The translations under genes and the position numbers were made by a program. A stretch of DNA of 64,000 bases from Thermohalobaculum sp039028795 (lineage in GTDB: Bacteria > Pseudomonadota > Alphaproteobacteria > Rhodobacterales > Rhodobacteraceae). Positions 52,448 to 60,719 of the stretch are shown here, in pieces. The notes beneath the pieces are model-generated. The model was not told the origin of the DNA and did not search any database. It was given only the letters and a program-made list of their open reading frames with translations. The DNA lies in the NCBI GenBank assembly GCA_039028795.1, contig JBCCHJ010000006.1:1-64000 (forward strand). The letters run 5' to 3'. The first letter of the stretch is position 1. Each line of letters starts with the position of its first letter.

Positions 52448-52764
52448 ACTCCATGGCCAATTTCATGATTCAAGGTGGGATGGTCGGCTTCACCCTCAGG
52501 GATCAGCCGATGCGCACTAAGGGCAATGACCTTGTCGTTGGCGATGCTGAAGATGTTGCCGATGTGGTTATGCGCGAACAGGATTTTGCCAAGTTCCTGG
52601 AAGTGCTGAATACCCATGCCAAAGCCTTCGAAGACCAGGTTGGCCGTCCGGTCGGCGGGCGCAGCACGGCAACGACCGGCGTCACCGATCACAGTATGAC
52701 GCAGTCAACGCCCGATCCGCAATTCGACGGCGCTGCGATGACAATTCGGCCGAGCGAGTCCTAA
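52429..52764 (+). CDS. Small unknown protein, third gene of the operon
   Basis: 111 residues; ATG at 52429 has AAGAGGA 4 bases upstream, inside the end of the preceding gene. NSMANFMIQGGMVGFTLRD, then DAEDVADVVMREQDFAKFLEVLNTHAKAFEDQVGRP, a layout resembling DUF3467-like small proteins, and a low-complexity tail. Unrecognised. The thiE-like gene starts 4 bases after its stop. Confidence 0.7.
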   Translation: MPRLFVNSMANFMIQGGMVGFTLRDQPMRTKGNDLVVGDAEDVADVVMREQDFAKFLEVLNTHAKAFEDQVGRPVGGRSTATTGVTDHSMTQSTPDPQFDGAAMTIRPSES

Positions 52765-52768
52765 CTTC

Positions 52769-53401
52769 GTGTCGGACGAAACCGCCCCGCGGCTTTATCT
52801 TGTAACACCGGCAACGCTGGACCCGAACGGCTTTGCACCTGTCTTGGCGGACGTGTTGTCCGAAGTTCCGGTCGCCTGCGTTCGACTTGCCCTGGCCGAC
52901 CAAACCGATGAAGATCGCTGGACCCTGGCGGTGAATCACCTGCTGCCAATCTGCCATAATTCGGATGTCCCCCTTGTCATCACCGACCACTACCGTCTGG
53001 TCGAACCTTTAGGACTGGACGGTGTGCATCTGGCGTCTACGCGGACATCGATGGGAAAGGTTCGCAAAGCGTTGGGAAAGGACCGCATCGTCGGCGCCTA
53101 TGTTGGGACCTCGCGGCACGATGGCATGGTTCTGGCTGATACCGGCGCGGACTATATCTGTTTAGGCCCAATCGGAGATGTCGGCGCTTTGGGAAGCGAC
53201 GAACGTGCAGACGATGACCTGTTTCAGTGGTGGGCAGAAATGATCGAAACACCAGTGGTCGCCGAGGGGGCCGTTCGGCCCGAAGATGCCAAGCGTCTCT
53301 CCCCATACACCGACTTTGTCGTGCCGGATGTCGCCTTGTGGCAATCACCTGAAAACGCGGTCGCGGTGCTTCGCCAATACGCCGAGGCGTTAGAGGATTG
53401 A
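52769..53401 (+). CDS. ThiE-like thiamine phosphate synthase family protein, non-canonical active site
   Basis: 210 residues from a GTG. TIM-barrel of the ThiE/TenI family: APRLYLVTPAT, ACVRLALADQ, PLVITDHYRL, GVHLAS, IVGAYVGTSRHDGMVLADTGADYICLGPIG, PVVAEGAVRPEDA. The pyrophosphate-binding Thr-x-Thr-Lys that follows GP in true ThiE is absent (GPIGDVGALGSDE), so catalysis of thiazole-pyrimidine coupling is doubtful. It sits 4 bases after the three-gene unknown operon and is probably its last member. Confidence 0.8.
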   Translation: MSDETAPRLYLVTPATLDPNGFAPVLADVLSEVPVACVRLALADQTDEDRWTLAVNHLLPICHNSDVPLVITDHYRLVEPLGLDGVHLASTRTSMGKVRKALGKDRIVGAYVGTSRHDGMVLADTGADYICLGPIGDVGALGSDERADDDLFQWWAEMIETPVVAEGAVRPEDAKRLSPYTDFVVPDVALWQSPENAVAVLRQYAEALED

Positions 53402-53420
53402 CCGGCCTGGCCGAGCGATA

Positions 53421-54854
53421 TCAAACGTTCAGTAAAAGATGCTGGCGTTCCCACGGGCTGATGACACGCATAAACTCGTCAAACTCTTGCTGTTTGACGG
53501 CCGTGTAGAGCCTGACAAAGCGCTTTCCCAGAACCTCTTGCAGAGGTTCGCAAGCCTTCAGTTCTTCGACCGCCTCCAACAAGCCATGGGGTAATTCGCG
53601 CGGACGATCATAGCTGTAGCTTTGAACGGCTTCGCGCGGGTCGATTTTCTCCATCATGCCCAGATAGCCGCTGGCCAGGCAGGCAGCTATGGCCAGATAA
53701 GGGTTCGCATCAGCCCCGACCACGCGGTTCTCAACACGGCGCGCCTCGGGTGGGGCAATCGGCACACGAAAACCCGTCGTCCGGTTGTCCTGCCCCCAGT
53801 CTAGATTAATCGGTGCAGTCAGGTGCGGAACAAGGCGACGGTAAGAATTCACATAGGGCGCCACCAAGGCGGTTGCCGCCCGGAAATAGGCCTGTTGTCC
53901 TCCGATAAAATGATAGAAGCGGTCTGATGGTTCACCATCTTTCTTCGAGAAAATGTTTTTCCCGGTTTTCTGCGTCACGACGCTTTGGTGGATGCGCATG
54001 GCCGAGCCCGGCTGTTGTGCCATAGGTTTCGCCATAAACGTCGCATAACACCCACAGCGCAGTGCGGCCTCGCGAATTGTCCTTTTGAAGACGAATACCT
54101 GATCCGCCAGTTCCAGCGGCGGGCCATGGTTCAGGTTGATCTCTAGCTGAGCAGCACCTGCTTCCTGGATGATCGTATCGATCTCCAAACCTTGGGCCGC
54201 CGAATATTCATAGATATGCTCGATCACGCGGTCGAACTCGTCCGTCGCAGCCAGTGAATAGGCCTGACTTTGCGCGCTGACCCTGCCTGACCGGCCCACT
54301 GGCGGCTCCAATGGCTGATCCGGGTCGGCATTCGGCTTGGTCAGATAAAACTCCAATTCCGGTGCAATAATCGGCTCCCAGCCCTTCTTTGCATAAAGTG
54401 ACAGGACCCGACGCAGAACCGAGCGAGGCGCGTATTCGATCAACCGTCCACGCCGATCGCAAGCATCGTGGATCACCTGCACCGATGGGTCCGTCGCCCA
54501 AGGAACAGAACGGGTTGTCGACAGATCCGGGCGCAGCATCAGATCCGAATCCGTATCATAGGCCCGGAAGTTTTCGATCTCGGGGTAAGAGCCGGTGATC
54601 GTCAAAAAGAACAGCGATGTCGGCAGATAAACCGGATTGAACTGCGCAAACTTTGCCGCGGGCATGACCTTGCCCCGACCAATCCCGGCAAAATCGGGCG
54701 TGGCGCATTCCACTTCCTCAACGCCGTGATCCTGCAGCCAACTTGTCAGTTCTTCTCGTTTCGTAATCTCTTCTTCCGGCGAAACCGCCAGTGTCATTTC
54801 CGGGGGATGCTCACCATAGCCCGTCCTCACACCATCATCAGGCTGTTCGCTCAT
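53421..54854 (-). CDS. Glutamine synthetase family protein (gamma-glutamylpolyamine synthetase type)
   Basis: 477 residues from the ATG at 54854, with AAGGGG upstream. GS fold: beta-grasp start, APELEFYL (metal Glu), AAQLEINLNHGPPLELADQVFVFKRTIREAA, CYATFMAKP, GSAMRIHQSV, and ENRVVGADANPYLA. Shape and C terminus resemble PuuA/GlnT enzymes that glutamylate putrescine or other amines rather than housekeeping GlnA. Its start overlaps the olsA stop by 4 bases, unexpectedly coupling it to lipid genes. Confidence 0.9.
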   Translation of the reverse strand: MSEQPDDGVRTGYGEHPPEMTLAVSPEEEITKREELTSWLQDHGVEEVECATPDFAGIGRGKVMPAAKFAQFNPVYLPTSLFFLTITGSYPEIENFRAYDTDSDLMLRPDLSTTRSVPWATDPSVQVIHDACDRRGRLIEYAPRSVLRRVLSLYAKKGWEPIIAPELEFYLTKPNADPDQPLEPPVGRSGRVSAQSQAYSLAATDEFDRVIEHIYEYSAAQGLEIDTIIQEAGAAQLEINLNHGPPLELADQVFVFKRTIREAALRCGCYATFMAKPMAQQPGSAMRIHQSVVTQKTGKNIFSKKDGEPSDRFYHFIGGQQAYFRAATALVAPYVNSYRRLVPHLTAPINLDWGQDNRTTGFRVPIAPPEARRVENRVVGADANPYLAIAACLASGYLGMMEKIDPREAVQSYSYDRPRELPHGLLEAVEELKACEPLQEVLGKRFVRLYTAVKQQEFDEFMRVISPWERQHLLLNV

Positions 54855-55711
54855 GATTTCCCCTTGCCCGGCGGAGCCGCGATTTCGGCGATCCGCCCGG
54901 TCTGCATGCCTTGCGCTACGGACCGATGACAATGGTCCGTCAGAAGCTTTCGATCCTCGAACTCCGACGCCAGAACAGGCGGGTGAAAAATGACCTTAAC
55001 GGCGCCGTTCCGCGATCTGGTCACAACATCCCAAATATGCGCCTCGAAGCCCATCTCACCCCACCACCCATAGAAGCTGTCCGGCAAACCGGCTTGGTCC
55101 TCTGGGTAATAACGTAAAGTGACTGGCTGGGCCTGGATCTCAGCACCTTTTCCGTCTTCGAACAGTGCCGAAAACAACGAGGTTTTAAAATCCAACACGC
55201 GCAACCCATCGGTCGAAGTGCCTTCCGGAAACATGCATAGAAGCTGATGCTGCTGGATGCGGTCCCGCAGCATGGCTTCCTGTTGTTTTGCATGGCTGCG
55301 GCGGCGTTCGATGAAAACCGTTCCCGTGATCCTGGTGATGAACCCGACCCCCGGCCAGTTCGCCACTTCCGCCTTCGACACGAAATAAATCAGCGTCACC
55401 GCCCGCAACGCCAGAATATCCAGCCAGGAAGAGTGGTTCGCCGCCAGAATGCCTTGTGGGATAGGTGTCCCAACCACCACAAGTCTCAGGCCTGCCAACC
55501 AAAGGCACGTCCTTGCCCATGCACGTGCCACGCCGAAATGAAAGACAATCCAGTCCCCGAACACAGCCCGCAGACCGCGCCCCAGCAAAAACAAGCCAAC
55601 CGCCAGGCCGGTGGCCAAGACTAAAAGAGTTATCCGAACCGTCCCCCGGATCTTTTCCCAAAAATTCAGGGGACCCAGATGCGGCGCATCTTCAGCGTTC
55701 CATGTCGTCAT
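54851..55711 (-). CDS. olsA: 1-acyl-glycerol/lyso-ornithine-lipid acyltransferase
   Basis: 286 residues from the ATG at 55711. PlsC-family acyltransferase: membrane helix near residues 24-44, NHSSWLD (His-x4-Asp), GTVFIERRR, and FPEGTST. Being directly after olsB (17-base gap), it is assigned as OlsA, which adds the second acyl chain to lyso-ornithine lipid; a role on lysophosphatidic acid is also possible. Confidence 0.9.
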   Translation of the reverse strand: MTTWNAEDAPHLGPLNFWEKIRGTVRITLLVLATGLAVGLFLLGRGLRAVFGDWIVFHFGVARAWARTCLWLAGLRLVVVGTPIPQGILAANHSSWLDILALRAVTLIYFVSKAEVANWPGVGFITRITGTVFIERRRSHAKQQEAMLRDRIQQHQLLCMFPEGTSTDGLRVLDFKTSLFSALFEDGKGAEIQAQPVTLRYYPEDQAGLPDSFYGWWGEMGFEAHIWDVVTRSRNGAVKVIFHPPVLASEFEDRKLLTDHCHRSVAQGMQTGRIAEIAAPPGKGKS

Positions 55712-55728
55712 GCCGTGATCCGGCGTCC

Positions 55729-56532
55729 TCAGCCCAGAATACGATCGACGGAGCCGCCGCGCTTGCGCGAGTAAAAGGACCGATACCGCTGAACCATGCG
55801 GGACGTATCCATCAGCAGACACACATCGACCGTGTTGAAGTCGTGGTCGACATAGGCCCCTTCTCCGACAAACCCACCCAGTCGGATATAGGCCTTTATC
55901 AATGCTGGAATTTGGCGCATCGCCTCGATTTTTTCAACGTCGTCGGCAGGGATCAAATCCATTGCCACAAAGTGTTCTGCCACCGTCCTGACGCGAAGGT
56001 CTTCCGGGGCAAGGTGGTTGTGATGCAGATAACTCAGCGCCTGAGCCAAGGGATCGGGGTCAGATCCGTGAAAACTTGCAACGCCGAACATGATGGAGAC
56101 GTCATTCTTCGCGACATAGTCGCCCAATCCCGTCCAAAGCAGATGCATTCCGGCCCCGCCGCGGTGATCGCCGTCAACGCAAGATCTACCAAGTTCAAGT
56201 GTTTGCCGCGGATAGTTAACCAGCTTTGTAAGGTCGTATTCGTGCTGTCCGTAGAACCCTATGCCGTCGCGGGCACGGTCCCCGCGCATCAAACGGTAGA
56301 CACCAACCACCCCTCTTTCGACGTCCGGATTTTCGGATTCGTTGTCGACCAGCAGCAGATGCTCGAAGTAGGGATCGAAGTCGTCGCATTCGCGGCGGCT
56401 TGCCTTATCGGCCTCGGACGCATGTGCTCCCATTTCTTCAACGAAAACACGATAGCGCAGGCGCTGTGCAGCTTCTACGTCGCCGTCACATTCGGCTAAC
56501 TTCACTGTAAAGCGCCCTGCTTCGATGCGCAT
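55729..56532 (-). CDS. olsB: L-ornithine N-acyltransferase
   Basis: 267 residues of the OlsB family: RYRVFVEEMGAHA, RECDDFDPYFEHLLLVD, GVYRLM, LELGRSCVDGDHRGGAGMHLLWTGLGDYV, VASFHGSDP and ALIKAYIRLGGFVGEGA. Transfers a 3-hydroxyacyl chain from ACP to ornithine, the first step of ornithine-lipid synthesis, membranes lipids free of phosphorus. A perfect CtrA-type box lies 169 bases upstream. Confidence 0.95.
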   Translation of the reverse strand: MRIEAGRFTVKLAECDGDVEAAQRLRYRVFVEEMGAHASEADKASRRECDDFDPYFEHLLLVDNESENPDVERGVVGVYRLMRGDRARDGIGFYGQHEYDLTKLVNYPRQTLELGRSCVDGDHRGGAGMHLLWTGLGDYVAKNDVSIMFGVASFHGSDPDPLAQALSYLHHNHLAPEDLRVRTVAEHFVAMDLIPADDVEKIEAMRQIPALIKAYIRLGGFVGEGAYVDHDFNTVDVCLLMDTSRMVQRYRSFYSRKRGGSVDRILG

Positions 56533-56700
56533 CCAGATCTTCCCCCTGCCAATTCATAACGGTCGCAGCCAGGACCGGTTTGGCACCGCACGCGCCGGCG
56601 GACACTATGTGCATTGTCCCTCGCAGGCAACTTTATTGATACTTTATGGCGTTCGCCATGCGCTTGACGACACTCATCTATGACTATCTTATTAATGAAG

Positions 56701-56715
56701 TTAACGAATTGTTAA
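56701..56715. promoter_or_regulatory. Perfect CtrA-type binding site
   Basis: TTAACGAATTGTTAA matches TTAA-N7-TTAA exactly. It overlaps the stop codon of the DUF3553 gene and faces the olsBA operon on the left; chpT starts 220 bases to the right. It is the only perfect copy I found by eye. Confidence 0.55.
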
Positions 56716-56891
56716 GCATTGTCGCTGGATAGCAACTCCAACGTATCCGCCTGGTCTATAAGGACAACTTTTCCGCGATGTTCAAAATTGACAGTTACCC
56801 GGTCATTCACAATCGATTGCACTTGGCCACTACCCCAATCGGGTTGTGAACGCATTCGCACGATTGCTCCGACTTCAAGGCCATAGATCAT
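56712..56891 (-). CDS. DUF3553 small protein
   Basis: 59 residues from the ATG at 56891. The family core VGAIVRMRSQPDWGSGQVQSIVNDRVTVNFEHRGKVVLI is complete; a longer frame to 56939 adds non-family residues and would overlap chpT. KOW/UvrD-C-like beta-barrel, often fused to or next to nucleic-acid enzymes; role unknown. Divergent from chpT. Confidence 0.85.
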   Translation of the reverse strand: MIYGLEVGAIVRMRSQPDWGSGQVQSIVNDRVTVNFEHRGKVVLIDQADTLELLSSDNA

Positions 56892-56937
56892 GAATGATAA
56901 TATGCTCGTAGAGAGCCAAATCTCCAAGGATGCATCC

Positions 56938-57555
56938 ATGACCAGTGTAGATCTTTCGGCAACGATTGCATCTAGAATTTGCCATGACCTTGTTAGCCCG
57001 ATCGGGGCGATAGTGAACGGTGTAGACCTGATCCGCGAAATCGGCGGCGGCGACGTCCAGGACGAACTGGGGATGATTAGTCAAAGCGCCGATCGTGCCT
57101 CCAGCTTGCTGCAGTTCTACCGCATTGCTTTCGGCGCCTCCGATCCTGAAGCAACCGCAATTGCACGATCCACTCTATACGATATGGCATCCAGGTTGAT
57201 CACGACGCCGCGTGTGGTCGTGGAGTGGTCAGATCTCGATGGCCCGGCTCTGACCAGGTCAGAGGCCCGGCTTTTGTTTCAGATGCTGCTTTGCGCAAAG
57301 CTCGCCGTCGCAATGCGGGGCGTCGTTCTGATCGAAACCGGGACAGATCAGACTGCCCCGATCACCGTGACTGTCGAAACTGGCGAAGGCGCGCCGATCA
57401 ACAATGACCTGACACGACACTACGATCTCGCGCTGGCCGCCGAGGTTCCGGCCAGAATGGTTGAGTTCCCGCTAACCGCGTTATCCGCCCAGGAAATGGG
57501 CCTGACATTGGACGTCCAAGCCGAAGGTCCACGGCTTACAATGACAGTCCGATAG
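56938..57555 (+). CDS. chpT: Histidine phosphotransferase ChpT
   Basis: 205 residues from the ATG at 56938, with AAGGA 7 bases upstream; an ATG at 56890 would overlap the DUF3553 start. Phospho-accepting His16 in ASRICHDLVSPIGAIVNGVDL, followed by helix 2 (ELGMISQSADRASSLLQFYRIAFG) and a degenerate ATPase-like domain. ChpT relays phosphate from CckA to CtrA and CpdR. CtrA and its inhibitor SciP are encoded 34 kb to the left. Confidence 0.95.
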   Translation: MTSVDLSATIASRICHDLVSPIGAIVNGVDLIREIGGGDVQDELGMISQSADRASSLLQFYRIAFGASDPEATAIARSTLYDMASRLITTPRVVVEWSDLDGPALTRSEARLLFQMLLCAKLAVAMRGVVLIETGTDQTAPITVTVETGEGAPINNDLTRHYDLALAAEVPARMVEFPLTALSAQEMGLTLDVQAEGPRLTMTVR

Positions 57556-57564
57556 GGCTGATCT

Positions 57565-58101
57565 TCAGGACGGATCTATCAGGGTCAAACCGGCATTATA
57601 CTGGGCTTGCCGCTGCCGATAATGTTCTGCTGCGACGTGAACGCCTGCGACCGCATCATCGTCCAGGGTTCTGATAATCTTACCAGGCTGCCCCATAACC
57701 AGCGACCGGTCCGGGATCTCTTTGCCTTCAGTGATCAAAGCGTTTGCGCCGATCAGGCAGTCTTTCCCAATCTTGGCACCGTTCAGGATCACAGCGCCCA
57801 TGCCGACCAGGCTACCGTCGCCGATCGTGCATCCGTGCAGCAAGGCCATGTGCCCCACGGTGACGTTGGATCCGATTGTCAGGGGAAAGCCAGGGTCCAC
57901 GTGGCAGACGCAGCCGTCCTGAATGTTCGAACCAGCTCCTAACACGATTGGCTCGTTATCGGCGCGCAGCACGGCATTGAACCAGATGCTGGAGTTTTCA
58001 TCCATCCGCACATCACCGATCACCTGCGCGCCTGGGGCTACGAAAAAGTTGCCGGATGCCGGGATCTGCGGCCCCACCCCGTCCAATCGATAAAGCGGCA
58101 T
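57565..58101 (-). CDS. Gamma-class carbonic anhydrase family protein
   Basis: 178 residues of left-handed beta-helix with hexapeptide repeats and the metal-binding His67, His84 and His89 (VCHVDPGFP, VGHMALLHGC). Similar to YrdA/CamH; activity as carbonic anhydrase varies among members. Its 3' end is 10 bases from the convergent chpT stop. Confidence 0.92.
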   Translation of the reverse strand: MPLYRLDGVGPQIPASGNFFVAPGAQVIGDVRMDENSSIWFNAVLRADNEPIVLGAGSNIQDGCVCHVDPGFPLTIGSNVTVGHMALLHGCTIGDGSLVGMGAVILNGAKIGKDCLIGANALITEGKEIPDRSLVMGQPGKIIRTLDDDAVAGVHVAAEHYRQRQAQYNAGLTLIDPS

Positions 58102-58112
58102 GCGGTTTCCCT

Positions 58113-58772
58113 CTACTCGTCCAGATCTTTACTACTGAATTCGCGATTCAAGCGATCAACGTGATCGCGCAAACCTCGTTGGCGATCACGTCTTAACCTT
58201 TCGGCGTTAACAATTGTCCTGATCTGAGAATAGCAGGACTCTAAATTGTCATTAATCAGGACGTAATCATATTCCGCCCAATGGCTGATCTCAGATTTTG
58301 CCTTGGCCATTCGGGTCGCGATCACGTCCTCGCTATCCAACCCACGAACGTTAAGACGTGACTCCAATGCAGCGATGGATGGCGGTAGCAGAAAAATCTG
58401 CACTGCCGTACGTCCTAACGAGGAATCCCGCAGTTGCTGCGCCCCCTGCCAATCGACATCCAGCAGGACATCCCGGCCATCGGCCAAAGCCTCTTCCACA
58501 GGGGTCTGCGGCGTTGCGTAAAAATTGCCGAAAACCTTTGCGTGTTCCAGAAATTCACCCCGGTCACGCATCGCTTTGAATTCATCAACTGTATGGAAAA
58601 AATAGTGTTTTCCGTGTTCTTCGCCATCCCGCGGAGGCCGGGTTGTCGCCGAGACAGACAATTGAAATTGAGCATCGTCTTCCAATAACCGCCGCGCCAT
58701 CGTGGACTTGCCCGCGCCCGATGGCGACGACAGGACCAGCAACAATCCGTTTCGTGCGATGGTTTCTGACAT
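58113..58772 (-). CDS. gmk: Guanylate kinase
   Basis: 219 residues from the ATG at 58772, with GAGG upstream. P-loop SSPSGAGKSTM, then SVSATTRPPRDGEEHGKHYFF, EFLEHAKVFGNFYATP, and VLLDVDWQGAQQLR. Phosphorylates GMP to GDP. It ends 11 bases before the gamma carbonic anhydrase start. Confidence 0.97.
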   Translation of the reverse strand: MSETIARNGLLLVLSSPSGAGKSTMARRLLEDDAQFQLSVSATTRPPRDGEEHGKHYFFHTVDEFKAMRDRGEFLEHAKVFGNFYATPQTPVEEALADGRDVLLDVDWQGAQQLRDSSLGRTAVQIFLLPPSIAALESRLNVRGLDSEDVIATRMAKAKSEISHWAEYDYVLINDNLESCYSQIRTIVNAERLRRDRQRGLRDHVDRLNREFSSKDLDE

Positions 58773-58979
58773 GATGACCTCGGCTGTTTCTGTACGGCGC
58801 AGGGTGCCGTCCTGCAAGCCCGGCGAGGTCCTAAACCAGCCCCAAGGTGGAACTGGTCTGAAGAAAATGTGGTTAACGAAACACGGGGTTTAGAAACTGG
58901 CACGGCTCTTGCTCAACCAACGGGTGAAAGGTCGGCCTTGGGAAGCGCTGACAAACCTGCTATCACATGGGGTAGATTG

Positions 58980-59732
58980 ATGAGCGATGGTGATCAAAGA
59001 GACGGCGATTGTATTGACTTCAACTCGGTGCGCGTTAACAAAAGTGATGAGATGATCCATTCTGAGTTGCGCAGTCTTTACACGTACTGGGATGCCCTAA
59101 GGGCAGGCCGCAAGACGCCTCTGCGTTCGGACATCGATCCCCGCGACATGGACTGCGATGCGCGCAATCTCTTCATTCTGGAAAACCTGGGTCGCGGCAA
59201 CATTCGCTTCCGCCTGGCTGGCACAGCGATTGTCGATGCCTTCGGGATGGAGCTGCGCGGCATGAACGCCCGAGCCATTATGTCGACGGGATCGCGCGAA
59301 AGCTTCACGGCGCTTATCACCGAAACTCTCGAGGATCCCGGCGTCGGCTATGCCCGCCTGCGCAACGCCGCCGACGACGCCGTCGTGTGGGAGATCAGCT
59401 TGCTGCCGCTGCGCAGCGATTTTGGCATGATCGATCGGGTCATTGGCTGCCTGCACCCGCTCTCCGGCAAGAACGGCCGCCGCGGCCAGTCGCTGCTGCG
59501 GTTCCGGATCGAACAGATGAGCGTTGAGCCGATCAATGCCACTGTCCGCGACATCGATCTGCCTACCCCGATCGAAGGCTTTGCAGACCCAGGGCGGACG
59601 TTCGAGCACAAAGAGGTCGAACTGCCGGAAGCCCGGCCCCGTTTCCAAACTATTGCCGGTGGACGGACTGGAACGGATGACGAAGAACGGCCAAATCCGA
59701 CACGCGGTCACCTCCGTCTGGTGGAAGACTGA
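58980..59732 (+). CDS. PAS-domain protein (PAS_5/DUF1457 type)
   Basis: 250 residues from the ATG at 58980; a GTG at 58869 would add 37 residues of unclear value. PAS_5 domain (about 20-160): SLYTYWDALRAGRKTPLRSDIDPRDM, NLFILENLGRGNIRFRLAGTAIVDAFGMELRGM, VVWEISLLPL. The C-terminal part is disordered. No output domain, so it probably acts through partners. A TTAAC half site stands just upstream of the GTG. Confidence 0.8.
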   Translation: MSDGDQRDGDCIDFNSVRVNKSDEMIHSELRSLYTYWDALRAGRKTPLRSDIDPRDMDCDARNLFILENLGRGNIRFRLAGTAIVDAFGMELRGMNARAIMSTGSRESFTALITETLEDPGVGYARLRNAADDAVVWEISLLPLRSDFGMIDRVIGCLHPLSGKNGRRGQSLLRFRIEQMSVEPINATVRDIDLPTPIEGFADPGRTFEHKEVELPEARPRFQTIAGGRTGTDDEERPNPTRGHLRLVED

Positions 59733-59751
59733 TCCTGGCGCCCGCCGCTGA

Positions 59752-60405
59752 CTATTCAGCGGCTTGACCCAGGAATGCCGTCAGGTCGCCATATCCGGTT
59801 CGGCGCATCTCAAAGCTTAACCCCAGCTTTTCTGCGCCGGCCTGTGCCTTTGCCTCTAAGGCCGGATCATCCGTTTGGGCCAGATAGACAATCTTTTCGT
59901 AATTCCCGAACATCAGTTCGACCAGTTCGGGATGCCGGTCAAATCCCATGCCCTTCCAGATCAGTGTATCGAATTGGCGGGCCAGGAAATCGGTCAGATA
60001 AAAGGCCGTGATTTCACCGGCCTCGGCCCGTTCCGCGAATGCGTCGTTACCGTCAAAGAAACTATAGCAATGGGGGCCTTCGATCCGTTCGACACCCTCT
60101 TCGCGGCAGACGTCATCTAACAGTCCTCCGGTTCCACAATCGGCATAGACAACGAAGATCCTCTCGTAACCATCAGCCTTGGCTTTGCGCACCCGATCCC
60201 GAACCTGGTCTGGGATGAATTGCGGCGTGTTGTGGAGTTTGGCCGGCAGGCACGCCAGGTCCAGATGGCTCCAGGTATTCAGGTCGCGTATCGCCAGAAT
60301 CTCTCGTGCCAAAGCACCGCAAGCCAGTAACAAAACACGGCCTTGGGCTGGCCCATCCGTCAGGTCATGACCACTCTCCGTCAGATCCTGGTCTGTGAGC
60401 GTCAT
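59752..60405 (-). CDS. DUF1638 protein
   Basis: 217 residues of DUF1638: RVLLLACGALAREIL, LPAKLHNTPQFIPDQVRDRV, RIFVVYADCGTGGLLDD, GPHCYSFFDGNDAF, EITAFYLTDFLARQFDTL. Conserved Cys residues (CGALA, DCGTG, HCYSFF) suggest metal or corrinoid-related chemistry. It groups here with a corrinoid protein and a methyltransferase, as in corrinoid methyl-transfer loci. Start overlaps the YbjQ stop by 4 bases. Confidence 0.92.
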   Translation of the reverse strand: MTLTDQDLTESGHDLTDGPAQGRVLLLACGALAREILAIRDLNTWSHLDLACLPAKLHNTPQFIPDQVRDRVRKAKADGYERIFVVYADCGTGGLLDDVCREEGVERIEGPHCYSFFDGNDAFAERAEAGEITAFYLTDFLARQFDTLIWKGMGFDRHPELVELMFGNYEKIVYLAQTDDPALEAKAQAGAEKLGLSFEMRRTGYGDLTAFLGQAAE

Positions 60406-60716
60406 GTCAGCCGCACCGCCGTCCCGTAAGCCAGCACTTCCGAGGACCCATCCGTGATGGTCGATGTCGCAAGGCGAACGCAGACAACGGCATCTGCACC
60501 AACCGACCGCGCATCTTCAACCATCCGGTCCATCGCCTGTTCCCGGGCCGCCGCCAGCAATTGCGCGTATTCCTTGACCTCCCCGCCGACGATATTTCGC
60601 AGACCCGCGACGATATCCGAGCCGATATGTTTCGCCCGGACAACTGATCCGCGGACAAGGCCAATCGTTTCGGCGATTTCTCGTCCCGCGATACTCTCAG
60701 TCGTCACGACAATCAC
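60402..60716 (-). CDS. YbjQ/UPF0145 family protein
   Basis: 104 residues: MIVVTTESIAGREIAETIGLVRGSVVRAKHIGSDI, LRNIVGGEVKEYAQLLAAAREQAMDRMVEDARSVGADAVV, ITDGSSEVLAYGTAV. A small oligomeric fold of unknown function sometimes described as heavy-metal binding. Coupled to DUF1638 (4-base overlap) and 3 bases from the upstream membrane gene. Confidence 0.95.
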   Translation of the reverse strand: MIVVTTESIAGREIAETIGLVRGSVVRAKHIGSDIVAGLRNIVGGEVKEYAQLLAAAREQAMDRMVEDARSVGADAVVCVRLATSTITDGSSEVLAYGTAVRLT

Positions 60717-60719
60717 GGC

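Noticed and set aside
58197..58220. TTAACC...GTTAAC resembling a CtrA box inside gmk
   Set aside because: The spacer between the two TTAA units is 11 bases, not 7, and it lies inside a coding sequence.
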